Assembly: GCA_946894095.1 (NCBI GenBank)
Contig: OX335645.2
Location: forward strand, 12,051,001-12,115,000
DNA from: Incurvaria masculella
Lineage: Eukaryota; Arthropoda; Insecta; Lepidoptera; Incurvariidae
Length of the DNA: 64,000 nt
Direction of reading: 5' to 3'
The notes below the pieces were generated by a model, which saw only the letters and a program-made list of their open reading frames with translations, made no database searches and had not been told where the DNA came from. Numbering within the stretch: position 1 is the first letter of the stretch; each line of letters starts with the position of its first letter. Shown piece after piece: positions 36,988 through 48,215 of the stretch. The position numbers and the translations under genes are program-made.

Positions 36988-39900
36988 TTATTGCGGAAGG
37001 TTGATGGTCACAGTCTTTGTCTCCAAGAACGCCAGCATTCCTTCTTGGCCACTGTAATAAAATAATACAAATACAATGTTAGATTATTTTTTATGTAAAC
37101 TGTTATGGATCACAGTGTTAAATCAGCTCTACATATCGAATTCCCGAAGATTTCATACATGGACAAATAAAATCAATGCCATAGTTTTCGAGTAGGATTA
37201 ATCGGTGCTGGCTTCACTCTGCCACTTAATAAAGGGGACCTATAATTTTATTTATGTAAGATATTTCAGACTGTATGGTTACGTAGGGCCACCACATGTG
37301 ACCCGCACTTGTAATTAACCTTATACTTATTATATTATTATATTATATTATATTATTATTAACTTTAACTTGGATATGAAAAAGAGCCGCTGGTCTTATA
37401 ATCGAACCGATGTAAACCAATACAGTAGGCCTTCATTTTAGGCTCCATACTTACTTTTCTCTACCGACGCCGGAGTCTTTGAATCCTCCGAAAGGACTCT
37501 GAGGTCCAGACCCACCGTACCTATTTACTCTGTGAAGTGGGAAAAGGCAAACAATTAGCCAAACAAGCAATCAATATTATTATAACTAAACATTTTCCTT
37601 AAATGTTCCATTTTCACACTTTGAGGCAATTTTGCGGTAAGGTTACATACACCCGATTTCAGCAAATAAAAACAATATTTCTACTTTCACTTCAACTTAT
37701 GCTAGTCAAACTACACAGATATGTCACAATGTGATTGATCCGCTGATTCGATCAACTCAGTGAAGAATAACCCGCAAAGAAACTTAACTGGTCTATAAGG
37801 TTATGATTTTGTTTTACTATTATTGTATATGTTAGCTGTTGATTTCCCAAAAAAAATAAAAAAAAATATGTTTTTTCACTAAACTTTCGACAATGCAAAC
37901 ATTTTGTGTGCGTTGAAGCCAAACAATCTTAATGCAATTTCTTTTAAATATGTAACAAAAGTGAGATATACTAGAAAACATATTTTTTTAGATTGCAGTA
38001 GACAATGTTCTGGTGTTACCACGGAATGATCCCCTAATGATCCCTAAGATCATTTTGCTCTTAGATCAATGTCAGCATGATAGAAACAGTCTCTACGATA
38101 TAACGACTTGAAATTACTTGACTGTAAACAATTACACACAATAACTTGATAAGAATTATACCATTATTTGTTACCAAAATGGTGCAAAACAACTTACGAA
38201 ACATTGCCCGCCTCCACAGCTTCGCTAAACTTGAGAGCAGTGACCAGGTCGTTGGTGACGATGCCGGCAGCCAGGCCAAAGTTGGTGTTGTTAGCACGGT
38301 CTATCACCTCATCCAATGTCTCGAATTTTAGAATAGACTGCACCGGGCCAAAGATCTGCAAAATCAACACGAATTATTTAACTGTTTGTCAAATATGAAT
38401 CTTTGAAATATTGTTCAAGAAATCAGTCAATATTCACCATTTCAAGCTAAATATTTGCATTTAAAAACCCAATCAAATATAGCAACAAGTACGTACTGAT
38501 TTTATCTCCCTTTGTTAACTATTTCAAGCTAACAATTGAATATTATCATAGATTTTTTCATCACCTTCAAATATTCCATTATATGCAAACTTTTAGAGTA
38601 CCATAACTTACAGAGGGCTAAAACTTTTCTAAATATGTTATTAAGACCTAGGATGTGCATACTTCAAGTCGGTGAGTTAAAAGATGTATCGCGACTTCTT
38701 CCGTAGCCTCTGCCGTCGGCTACAAAACACACCCTCTTTCTTTGCGACCCCGACGTATCCCAACACATTGCTGAACATCTCGTTTTCGACTTGGTGGTGT
38801 CCTCTCAGTCATCGAAAACCGTCGGCTACACGAAATAGCCCGGCTGCATGCCTACACCGCCACCGCGCGCCCTCCTTCTTGCCGATCTTTATGTATCCCA
38901 GAACCTTGTTGAACGTATCTTGGTCGACCTGGTGAAATCCTTTACCTCTTCTTTAGCGATGATCATATCGTCGGTGACGTCAGCGAAGACCGTCGGCTGC
39001 ACGAAGTAGCCCGTGCTGCCGTGCCTACCGCCACCAGCCACAAGCCGCGCGCCCTCCTTCTTGCCGATCTCTATGTAGCCCAGCACCTTGTTAAACATCT
39101 CTTCGTCGACCTGTTATGAAAACTGCTGATTGTTATGGAATGAAAATGTCTGTACAACAACGCTAAATGTAACAAGAAGGCGAGTGTTATTTGAAATTGA
39201 TAGCTTGAATATTCTCGTATTTAAATACAGGCAGAGTTGCATTCATACCTTTTCGTGATAGCGCCACAGCCATTCTTCGCTATTTCTGTATTTACTTCCC
39301 AAAATTTTAAGTAACTGGACATGGATAACCACCACACTGTCATGATATTAACCCAACACACATCATGGGTACTTTTTCCACGATTCTTACAAATATTTGA
39401 TAAATTTCATATTTTTTTGTAACTGCAGAATGCATAACAGCATTCAGTCAACGCCACTACAAATTCAGAGCGTAATCTGTCGTCCTATTTTAGGGTTTTC
39501 GGGAAAAAAATCAAATCAAGTAAATCGCGTAGAAGTAGCGAAAAGCGAAACCACTCGAAAGGGGGGTGCATGCCAGTGCATGAAAGGGCAAACAATCAAA
39601 ATCAACATCAACGTATGATTAAAACACGTCACTTTGTAAGGACAGTATGGAAGGAACTCCGCGCGGTTCACTCAAAGTAACGTGTTTAAACATTGATTCT
39701 TTTCGTGCAATCGAAGCTAAGTCTCCCAAAGTAAGGTAAATTTAGTATCGTTGATTTGGGCGAAGCGTTAACTTGCCTGAGGTCCTTGTTCCGTGTCAAT
39801 TTCGAATGAGTTGCCTAATTTTCTCTTCTTGGCGTAGGCTGCTGCTTTCTCCACGAACGTATCGTAGATGCCAGCTTGCACAAATAGCCGAGATGGTGCA

Positions 39901-42900
39901 ACACATATTTGGCCCTGATGCATGAACACGGCTTCTGCTGCCAGGCTCACAGCGGTATCCACTGTGGAAATCAAATCAAACCAAAAATTTTACTAATATT
40001 TCGGCAAGTTTGCTCCAAATACAGTTTTAAATGTTTCCAAGGAAGTTTAAGACTTTTCATACACAAAAATGTAAGAACATATAGAAGAAAATATAGAAAA
40101 TATGTAGACAAACTACATGCAAAATAAGTTTTTTTTTAAACTTCATCATAAAACAATTAAACTTTTCGTATTCCGTAGCTCAAACTCTGTATCAGAGACT
40201 TACAATCGGCGTCATCGAAAATGACTAGAGGACTCTTTCCGCCAAGCTCGAGGCTCACACGCTTGAGGTTCGCTGCGCCGGCGGCGGACTGGATCAGTTT
40301 CCCAACCTGTATATATGCATAGAGAGGTTCAATCATTTCAAGTTAAGAGATATCAATATTTGGATGCAATATATGCCTATAATTGCACTAATTCAGTAGT
40401 TTTCGAACCTTTTTGTCTACCGCCCACTTTGAGAAAATATTATTTTCTTTCGCTCACCAACATTTTTATCACATCTTAAAAATCACGATAGAATTTCATC
40501 AGTAATTTATTAATTATAATTTAATTATTTATTTATAGCATGCAATATAAGTGTAATATTATTATTATACTATATTTATCGACTGGGCGGTAAAGGGCCC
40601 AGAGGTAATCGGGGGCGATGAAGCGTTATGGGGGCAAGGGCTGATTTGTGTTTTTAAAGTACTTGAATTTGTTTAATTCATGATATATTATTCATTCTTA
40701 ACAATCAAACTGAATAAAAACGAAATAGTACATGTAGTTATAGTAGGTAAGTTTTTATTTGAATTCAAAGTACTTTCAAATATTAGAAAAACACAAACCA
40801 GCCATCGCCGCCTAAACCGCTTCAACGCCCCTCAATTTCCTCTGTCAGCGCCCACTTATTTGAGAAAGACTGCACTAAGTTATCTAACAGCCCGCACCAA
40901 TTAGAAAAGTGAATTAATCTTGCCAACGTCGGAGTGGTGGGTGAGCACGGCACCGGCGGTGGATCCGTAGCCGTTGACCACGTTGACCACGCCGGGGGGA
41001 AAGCCTGCGTCCAGTGTTAGTGCGGCCAGGTACAGCGCCGTCAGCGGCGTCTGCTCCGCCGGCTTTACTATCACCGTGCACCAAGTAGGAAAGTGAGCTA
41101 ACCTCGCAGGAGCCGGTGAAGCTGATCTTGGCAACGTCGGGGTGGTGGGTGAGCGCGGCGCCGGCGGTGGGTCCGTAGCCGTTGACCACGTTGACCACGC
41201 CGGGGGGGAAGCCTGCCTCCAGCGTTAGTGCGGCCAGGTACAGCGCCGTCAGCGGCGTCTGCTCCGCCGGCTTTACTACCACCGTGCACCCTGCGAGCAT
41301 TTTTAGTTTAAAATATTACCAACATAAAACAATAATCATCAACCAGTGTGTTTTAAGGAACCGAAACGTGGGCACTGCCTAAGAGGTTAGTCCACAATTT
41401 CCAATTCACTGAAGAGATTTTTTTTTAGATAAGATCAGAAATGATACTATCCGTAAAAGAACGAAAGTGACCGACGTAACCCACTATTATAGCAAGGTGA
41501 AGTGGCAATGCATGACCGATAACTGATAGAGCCGAAGAGTAAAGGAGCCTACAAATGGATGGCAAAAGGTTAACAATGTTGATATTTTGAATAAATGCAA
41601 GATGGAATTAAAAACTTCCAAATGAAACTAAACAATAATATTCATGATTTCTGTAACACACCTGCTGCCAATGCAGTGGCAACCTTGCTGATAAAGATGT
41701 ATGCTGGCCCGTTCCACGGCAATATGAGGCCGCATACGCCGACTGGCTGCCTGAGAGTGAAAGTCATCACTTCCCCATCTAAGACATAGGATTTTTATTT
41801 GAAACTAATATATTTTTTTATTTAATAAATAAAACCAATTTTATCATTTAGTTACCAATTTCCCATACACAATCACACATCACAACCAGATTACTTTCAC
41901 CACGCAGATGACCAGTTTAGTACGGTGGCTTATTTTCAGAATATCACGAACTTTTTAATTCTTAAATAAGTTATCAGAATGATATTTTATTAATGTTTTA
42001 CCGAAACTTTACCAATTTCTTTAATTATGATTCGAAATCGTTTCCACTTCAATTACTTTCTGAAGATGAACGGTTTTTTTAGAACTTCGTATTTATGTAA
42101 TTTAAAAAGACATATTAGTTCCAGGTAACTTATAATGATGAATGTAAGATATTGGTATTAAAGTTTGATTGTTGCATTTCATTATGAGTAAGGAACCTTA
42201 ACAGCTAATTACATGTGTTCATAATTTTAAATCCAAATTATAACTACGCCAATTAAAACCGTTCTACAACAATCTAATAATTATGCGACAGTAAGGGAAG
42301 AAGGGTATTTTAGGGTGTATTTATGAACGTTTGAACGTGCATATTGTTTGTTGTATGTACATATATGTATATGCGCTCTAGTTAACATTGTTTTATTTTT
42401 TTGTTTCGTTACGAAATGGTTGCTCTACGCGAATTCCTTAAAATTACACGAAGGTGTCTTATAATGCTGCGAACTTTGTTAAAAGTCACGTTAATACCAA
42501 CCGGAAGGAATCGTAGATCCCTGGATTTTATCAGCCATGGAGGCCTTGTAGCGGAGGCTCCTCACAAGTCCGTACTTGATGAACCCGGTGGACATGGAGA
42601 TGATCATGCCGTTGTCGAGGGTCTCGAGCTGCGCGAGGTAGTCCGCGTCGCGCTCCACCAGCTGCGCGAGTCGCTCCAGCAGTCGCCCGCGCTCCGAAGC
42701 GTCCATCCGCCGCCATGCCGACTTGCGGTGGAACGCTTTCTTCGCGGCCGCCACCGCCAAATCGATGTCGGCCTGGTTTGAGACAGCGAACAGTCACTGG
42801 ATCGATTATGAATTAGCGGAAATCGCAGTGCAAGTATGACCTGGGTCAGATATAATGATTTGTAATTATAAAATATTAATTTATTTATAACTAGACGTCT

Positions 42901-45668
42901 TTGTAAGTTGAAAAATAGACAACATAGAAAAAAATGCCTACAAGCTTAAATTACGGTTTCACAACTTCATTTAGTTTGAAATTGATTTCTCGTCGAAAAA
43001 ACAACGCGCTAAATAATCACAGAGTACGTAGGTACATGTTTACACTTCCGATCATCAAGTGCACGTCTTGATAAGTATTGCATATATGTTGCGCAACATG
43101 TAGGTTGATTACCATTTACGCAATGCAAAAATATACGTTTATCTTATGTCAAAGGATTGTCTTATCACCATCGATATAAGCAATATGTCGATGCGTATCA
43201 CTATGTATGCTGTATACATATTTTATTAATACTTTTAAGAGGATTGCAACAAAAACAGATTTAGTCGAATGCTATAATGCCTTTGAAGTTCGGGAAATTT
43301 ATCAAAATAGTGCAATCTTATGCGCTATTATTTATTGATGATTAGCTGTGGTACCCAGGACCGCTCGGGTCAACGTATTTTTGAATGTTCCAAATATTAC
43401 CATTTATCACATCAGTGGAAGTCAAAGAGATAAAAACGAGACTTTTTTTCTCGTTGGTGGAAGTATATAACAATCTAATAATGTCGCTAACACCTTAGAT
43501 GAAAGGAATAAATGAAGGATCGATTCCTTTTTCATCTAAGGCTAATACCACAGCCATAAAATTTTTCAATCTAACTGTAGAAGATTTATTACGAAATTTA
43601 AAAAAAATCGAAAGTCACCTTGTCTCCCTCGGCCACGCGTGTGATGACGGAGCCGTCCTGTGGGTTGACCGTAGCAAAGGTCTTCCCACTGGCTGAATCC
43701 ACCCACTCGTTATTGATGAACAACTGCGTCACGAAAACAGATAAAATTTTTTTTTCTTATGAATGACGTATTACTTTTTAGAACGGAACACTGTCAAACA
43801 ATGATACTCATTCCAGAATATTACTTTTATGATTGAGTATAATGTGTAGATGCTAAATGTTTAAACTACTTTTGCATTGGGATTTCTATCATAAAGTGTC
43901 TTGTGCTACTAAAGTGTATTTTAGTTTTTGTTGAAAAAAAATTAAGAGTCAGTTAATTCATGCCCTCGATCATAACAGTAACGCAAACGCTCAACAATCT
44001 TCCAATGGGACACAACACATGAGTTCGCACCCACCGATTGCGAATCCAATTGATTCGCAACCATTTCCAAGAATAATTATAAAAAAGAACTGTAGGACAT
44101 ACGAAAATTTATTGCTACTATGTTATTTCGTCGTAGATTTGGAACATTTTTTTCACAACAGTGTTGTCAAACGGAATTTTCCATGGGCGTGGCCCAAAGG
44201 CGCTTGAGATACGATAATAGAGAACTAACGGTTAATTAATGTCAATCAGTTTTTCGTTCTTAATAGAAGAAAAGGTAGAAAAACGTTCAGGAGTGAATCA
44301 AGCGACCTTTTTTTAAAATAATGTCCCAAATAAAAGTATGCTACTCAAATTAAACTGAATCTACTTAAATAACCTTAAATGGTTGTTAGGTTAAAAAATA
44401 TAAGTTATGCTTGGGACCTTTTTCACTTACTGCTGATTAGGTTAATCGACACATATTAGGAACCTTTCTTTGCAGCTTGCAATCAATACCAGTACAAGAT
44501 AATCAGCACTTTAGTAATAAAGGTCCTTTAAGTGTCGATTAAAACAAATCATCGTTGGTGAAAACCAGGCTTAATTTTATTTGTACCTGACATGACACGA
44601 TGCACACTCGGTATGACTCGTCATTTTCAATTTATCTTTAGCGTTTAGTTCAAATGTATCCAAGCACATAACTGAGTTTAACAAACATGTATTTAAATTA
44701 AATTACCTAACAAATTGATTGAATATATATTGTGTCCAAGTTTGAGTCTTAACTCTTTATGGGACTACATATTAGGTTCCAAAAAAACTAAGCCCGTGAA
44801 TATAAAGATGAATGATGATGAAATGTTAAAAGAATTTAGTTAATACATATAATTAACGTTTAAGCTATAATAAAAAAAATAGCTCTACCTTTTATGTTAT
44901 AGTCAAAATAGTGAACAATAAACACCGAATACTTTATTTGCAAAGCTTATTTTATATTATTTCATTTAATTCATATTAAAAGTACTTTTATCTCTTCTGA
45001 TATTGACATTAAAAAATCATTGTAATTTATTATATTATATTGTATATTCTTAGTGTTTGACATTATAAACTTATAGACATTTTGTCGTCGGTAAACTTTT
45101 TTTTTTATGTTCGTAAAAATTCGAATACGTTTTTTAGGCTTCACACGGGTTCATGTAATTTTTTGACTGTACCTCAACAGTTGTAGTTTATAATGTAGAG
45201 GAAATATGAATGCCAGATGCTCATAATTCAAGCGCAGTTGGAAAACCATTTGAGGTCCACTATACCGATTTAATAGATTTAGAATAGATTAGATTAATAG
45301 AATATAAATAGGTGACACGTTTTTGTTCTTTTTTAAACCCAAAACATGACTGCGTCCGACATCAAAGAAAAAAAATATATGTTAAAGCAACAGTATAATT
45401 GCTGTGGTTTGATTTTAACATATGATATATTTAAGTACATACATATAAATGTAATATGTATACCTGCCTAAAATCAGAGCCGACGACTCCAATCAAACAG
45501 GACGAAAAAAGATATAAAAACTATCCAAAATCCTGAAAGAATTAAATTTATCGCCATAGTGGTGCTCAAAAGATTCCCAAACTAAGTTTGTTTGGGGGCG
45601 TGATTTTCGGAAGCAAATTCTAGTAAAAACATTTTACTTGCCTTTGTGTATTTTACTTCCGGCGCCAT
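36988..45668 (-). CDS. Aldehyde dehydrogenase, ALDH1/retinal dehydrogenase-like (copy B)
   Basis: Predicted NAD(P)-dependent oxidation of aldehydes to acids in the cytosol; no leader peptide. Eleven exons, read right to left: 45668-45642, 43723-43619, 42772-42502, 41778-41662, 41290-41103, 40306-40204, 39961-39777, 39110-38946, 38355-38198, 37529-37455, 37051-36988; 1458 nt, 485 aa. All exon lengths and phases equal copy A. Key residues, by family spacing: N157 (PWN), K180 ([10 protein letters not shown]), E256 (LELGGK), nucleophile C290 (GQIC), E387 (EEIFGP). Tunnel positions differ from copy A: G158, Y161 and G445-G446-S447. The usually conserved W440 (codon split over exons 9 and 10) is Ser. 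Introns 1 and 7 have GC donors (AG|GCAAGT); the others are GT-AG. AATAAA overlaps the stop codon. No frame break was found, so it is likely functional. Confidence 0.88.
38690..38940 (-). pseudogene. Two decayed copies of ALDH exon 8 in intron 8 of copy B
   Basis: Directly downstream of real exon 8 (39110-38946) are two more exon-8-like blocks, about 38935-38800 and 38800-38690. The first keeps an acceptor-like CACCAG|GTCGA and the KVLGYI and KIGKKEGAR segments, but has lost part of the glycine-rich loop and has stops. The second keeps only the start (NVLGY, KKEG). Neither can be a working alternative exon. Confidence 0.8.
39310..39375 (-). repeat. SINE family S tail in intron 7 (minus)
   Basis: The inverted tail GTTGGGTTAATATCATGAC and ATCCATGTCCAGTTAC matches the 3' end of the family. 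Confidence 0.55.
39585..39710 (+). repeat. Hairpin repeat family H, copy 4 (ALDH copy B intron)
   Basis: Arms AAACACGTCACTTT (39622-39635) and AAAGTAACGTGTTT (39674-39687), 13 of 14 paired. The left flank is more diverged than in copies 1-3. Confidence 0.75.
39771..39779 (-). other. GC splice donor of ALDH copy B exon 7
   Basis: The exon ends CAG and the intron begins GCAAGT. Copy A has CAG|GTAAGC at the same place. The rest of the donor is consensus, as is usual for functional GC-AG introns. Confidence 0.8.
40915..41092 (-). pseudogene. Partial tandem duplicate of ALDH exon 5 (copy B)
   Basis: A near-identical copy of most of exon 5 lies about 20 bp downstream of it, running from GTGCACGGTGATAG to GCAAGATTAA. 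It has no acceptor AG at its 5' edge, lacks the last exon residues and is followed by a stop, so it is not usable as an exon. A TCACTTT.CTA.TTGGTGC stretch follows both the exon and the duplicate, marking the repeat unit. Confidence 0.85.
44411..44571 (-). repeat. Foldback repeat F, uninterrupted copy
   Basis: Roughly 160-bp palindromic repeat. Its ends carry TGCTGATTAGGTTAATCGACAC on one side (in two parts TGCTGATTAGG and TTAATCGACAC) and the near mirror AATCGACACTTAAAGG on the other (minus reading). It lies in intron 1 of ALDH copy B. It shows the empty state of the site used by the MITE at 20687 and, in diverged form, of the site at 47700. Confidence 0.7.
45636..45644 (-). other. GC splice donor of ALDH copy B exon 1
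   Basis: ACAAAG|GCAAGT, where copy A has ACAAAG|GTGTGC. Using the GT 4 bp further would shift the frame, so the GC donor is preferred. Confidence 0.75.
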
Positions 45669-45800
45669 TCTTTCTTATAAATGGTAGGCGAATATTTACT
45701 CAAGTACGAGCACGCGTGGATATGGAGACTGGATCGTTCGAGTTGGGCGCGTGGACTGTTTATCTTGGCTCCAGCGCAAACACTCTGATAAGATTACATG
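45669..45800 (-). promoter_or_regulatory. ALDH copy B 5' flank, conserved with copy A
   Basis: Shares with the copy A flank a CACGCGTG palindrome (45711-45718, about 43 bp from the ATG), GGAGACTGGAT, and GATAAG (45787-45792, a GATA-factor-type site read TCTTATCAG on the gene strand). Retention in both paralogues between diverged bases suggests 5' UTR or promoter function; no TATA box is clear. Confidence 0.5.
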
Positions 45801-45854
45801 TATTTTGATAAAATATGTCACCTGTCAAGCCCGTGGCAGTTCCATGATTTGAAA

Positions 45855-46050
45855 TACAAGTAAAACTGTAGGTCCTCTTCTCCTGCTCGGTGGTAGGGTT
45901 AATCCTGCCTGGGCTGCTGCCATCGCATTGAATGAGCGATGGTCAAGCGCCAATGAAAATTGTCCATGTTTCCCATCTAGTTTAATGTACTACGGTACTG
46001 ACATGGCATCTAGTTACATTAAGGTGTGTTTTCCATGTTTTTTTATGTTA
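45855..46050 (+). repeat. SINE family S copy upstream of ALDH copy B
   Basis: AAACTGTAGGTCCTC, GGTGGTAGGGTTAATCC, GCCATCGCATTGAATGAGC, GATGGTCAAGCGCCAATG and GACATGGCATCTAGTT in family order; the head is missing. Confidence 0.7.
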
Positions 46051-46270
46051 AGCGTGGCAAACACACATTCATTGATATAGCTTTAGAGCAACTACCATTA
46101 ATCAATCAATCAATCAAGACATGAATGCTATGCAGAAAGTCGGCGATCCAGTAATACATTTCGGGCGGTAGGCCGTAGGAGGGCAGTGAGGAATGCAGTG
46201 TGTTGTGCCAGACCTGGTCAAACACACACGACACTGGTTTCACACAAGTTAAATGTTTTATCAGATATCA
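46051..46270. other. Intergenic spacer between the two ALDH genes
   Basis: Short stretch between a SINE and a foldback element; nothing else seen. Confidence 0.35.
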
Positions 46271-46585
46271 AGTATCTGTACCCGAAGTCCCAGTTGTCAC
46301 CTAAATTGGCGTTTACTGCGTTTTCAAATGTATGGAGAAATTGAAGAGCGCGCGCAGTGGGCGCTAAGCGAACTAACATTTGCGAGTCCGAGTTTGATTA
46401 GACAGCTTACTCAACGTTGCCGTAAATACGTCGACGTTGCCGTTTACGTCGACTCCACGTTTTGCTTGAAAACGTAAAACCACAGAATATCTAGCAAAAA
46501 CGTGTTTGGAGTTTGACATTTTTACGGAAAACGCCAGTCGATCGGTTTGCCGTAAACGCCAATGTAGGTGAGAACTCAGACTGAC
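46271..46585. mobile_element. Foldback MITE between the ALDH genes
   Basis: CACCTAAATTGGCGTTTAC (46298-46316) is mirrored at 46552-46570 with one mismatch, and the similarity continues outward for about 14 bp on each side. The interior is rich in CGTTGCCGT and ACGTCGAC motifs. No ORF. Superfamily unknown. Confidence 0.65.
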
Positions 46586-47619
46586 CACTCAGATTCGGAC
46601 TTAAAATTAACGAAGAATTAAACGTCTGACATGAAGGAACGTTTACTCAGGATCGACTGTTATGTCTTCCGCCAACATTCAAATTTGGAACACCGCGATT
46701 ATTAATAAGTAAAACTATTTCCACGTTGTTGATTCCTTGTTGTGGTACCAAATTGTTCGTTATTTTTTAGTTGTGCCTGCAGCAATGGCTGCATTCACTC
46801 GTGAAGAATACGGTGATATTCTATTTTGCTATGGATTTTGCGGCGGCAGCGTTGACGGTGCGGCACAAAGGGAATACGCGCGTCGTTAGCCTGATCGTCC
46901 TAGAACCTAATGTAAGAGTGTTTTCTGGTACATACTGGTACATTTATTTGTAGGTTGATGCCGTTTATACAGTCGATGTAAGCCTAAAGTATACACTTCC
47001 AGTTGTTCAATCTATTCTATACTAATAATAAATCTTTAAAGGATGGCCATGTAGGAAGTTACATTGTTTTCTAAGATATTGCGTTTATAGATTCTATATG
47101 TTTAGTTTAGTGACCGAGTTGCGCGAATCTCTGACCACGCATTGCCGAGTTTGCGCGACCGTAAGATGGTTTGTTTTTGGTGGCGAGCTGTCACAAACAG
47201 TTGCACGAACTGCAGAGAGGGTGGATTTTATTAATAGGCCAACGACTCGAGTATTTGTGCGGGGTGCGGTTTCGAGTGAGCGTTTCGGTGCGGGCTACGG
47301 TCGTGGAGGGCTTTTGTGAGTGCTGTAGTGCCGTGAGGTTACATTCTACAGCCAGCCAACACCAAACCGCGACGCCGCTCGTGTCACGCCGAGGATTCAG
47401 TGAGCTCCCCCGCTTCCTATCCCAGACCCATATGCTTATGACCTCTAGAGAGCCACTACTTAGACGGGGTGAGCACCGCCTCTGTAAAACATGATACTAA
47501 AACATAATTTTTATTTTTTAAATATGTTCTGTATGTATGGATGTATTACCTCCATAACTCTTAAACTGAATATCCGAATTTTACGGACCTTAGTACATGT
47601 AAATTTAAAGTATTAGGGA
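46586..47619. other. Intergenic, no gene seen
   Basis: 47100-47490 is GC-richer and open in two frames, but shows no known domain and no repeat match elsewhere in the window. Confidence 0.35.
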
Positions 47620-48215
47620 CAATGGTGACACTTAAAGGGCCTTTATTATTGAAGTGCTGATTATCTGCTCTGATACATGCTGCTAAGAAAGGCCCTTTTG
47701 GGCCTGGTACTAGCCAAATCGCAAAGTTAGACGAGGCACCCCAAGTAAACTAACTAAGTCTGACGATTATAAGTGTCATCCTTACAATATATGATTCCTT
47801 GTCTAGGAATCGAATGATTTTCGTTAATGTATGTTTCCTTTTTCTATACAAAATACATTGCGGAAACGGTGTCCATTTCCGAACTTTTTTGACTAAATGT
47901 AGAAATCTAAAAGCAAATGGAATTTTTTGTTTATGCATATATGCTGTTTTTGCTTATATCTAGAAATCGAATGACTTTCAGATTTCTAATGAGAAAAATC
48001 AACTTTTTTTATTTTTATTATTATTTAAATAAATGATGGAATAAAAAAATATTAACAATCCATTATCAGTCTGGAGTTCTATTTGGATTTGCTGAAGCGT
48101 TTCACTACCTTGCATACTAAAGTGCATTTGTATGGCGCGAGTAGTTGGCTAGTCCTAGCGCCTTAATATGTGGCGATTAGTAAATTCAGCAGTAGATGAA
48201 TAATGCCTTAAGCAT
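47620..48215 (+). repeat. Foldback repeat F, interrupted by a second Harbinger-like MITE
   Basis: F sequence (GACACTTAAAGGGCCTTT to AAGAAAGGCCC) is broken at 47700 and resumes at 48163 with TTAATATGTGGCGATTAG and CAGCAGTAGATGAA. The break point differs from the one in the copy at 20641-21260. Confidence 0.7.
47700..48162. mobile_element. Harbinger-like MITE, copy 2
   Basis: Starts GGGCCTGGTACTAGCCAAAT and ends GTTGGCTAGTCCTAGCGCC, about 463 bp, colinear with copy 1 (20687-21134). Flanked by TTT and TTA, a slightly decayed TTA duplication. No ORF. Confidence 0.75.

Noticed and set aside
38690..38940. Mutually exclusive exon 8 of ALDH copy B in its present form
   Set aside because: Stops and deletions make both extra blocks unusable now; only an ancestral role remains possible.
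40915..41092. Alternative exon 5 of ALDH copy B
   Set aside because: It lacks an acceptor site and the last part of the exon, and a stop follows.
45631..45641. GT donor 4 bp inside intron 1 of ALDH copy B
   Set aside because: Its use would add four bases and shift the frame; the GC donor keeps the phase seen in copy A.
47098..47494. Gene in the GC-richer block between the ALDH genes
   Set aside because: Two overlapping frames with no domain, no splice logic and no repeat evidence.
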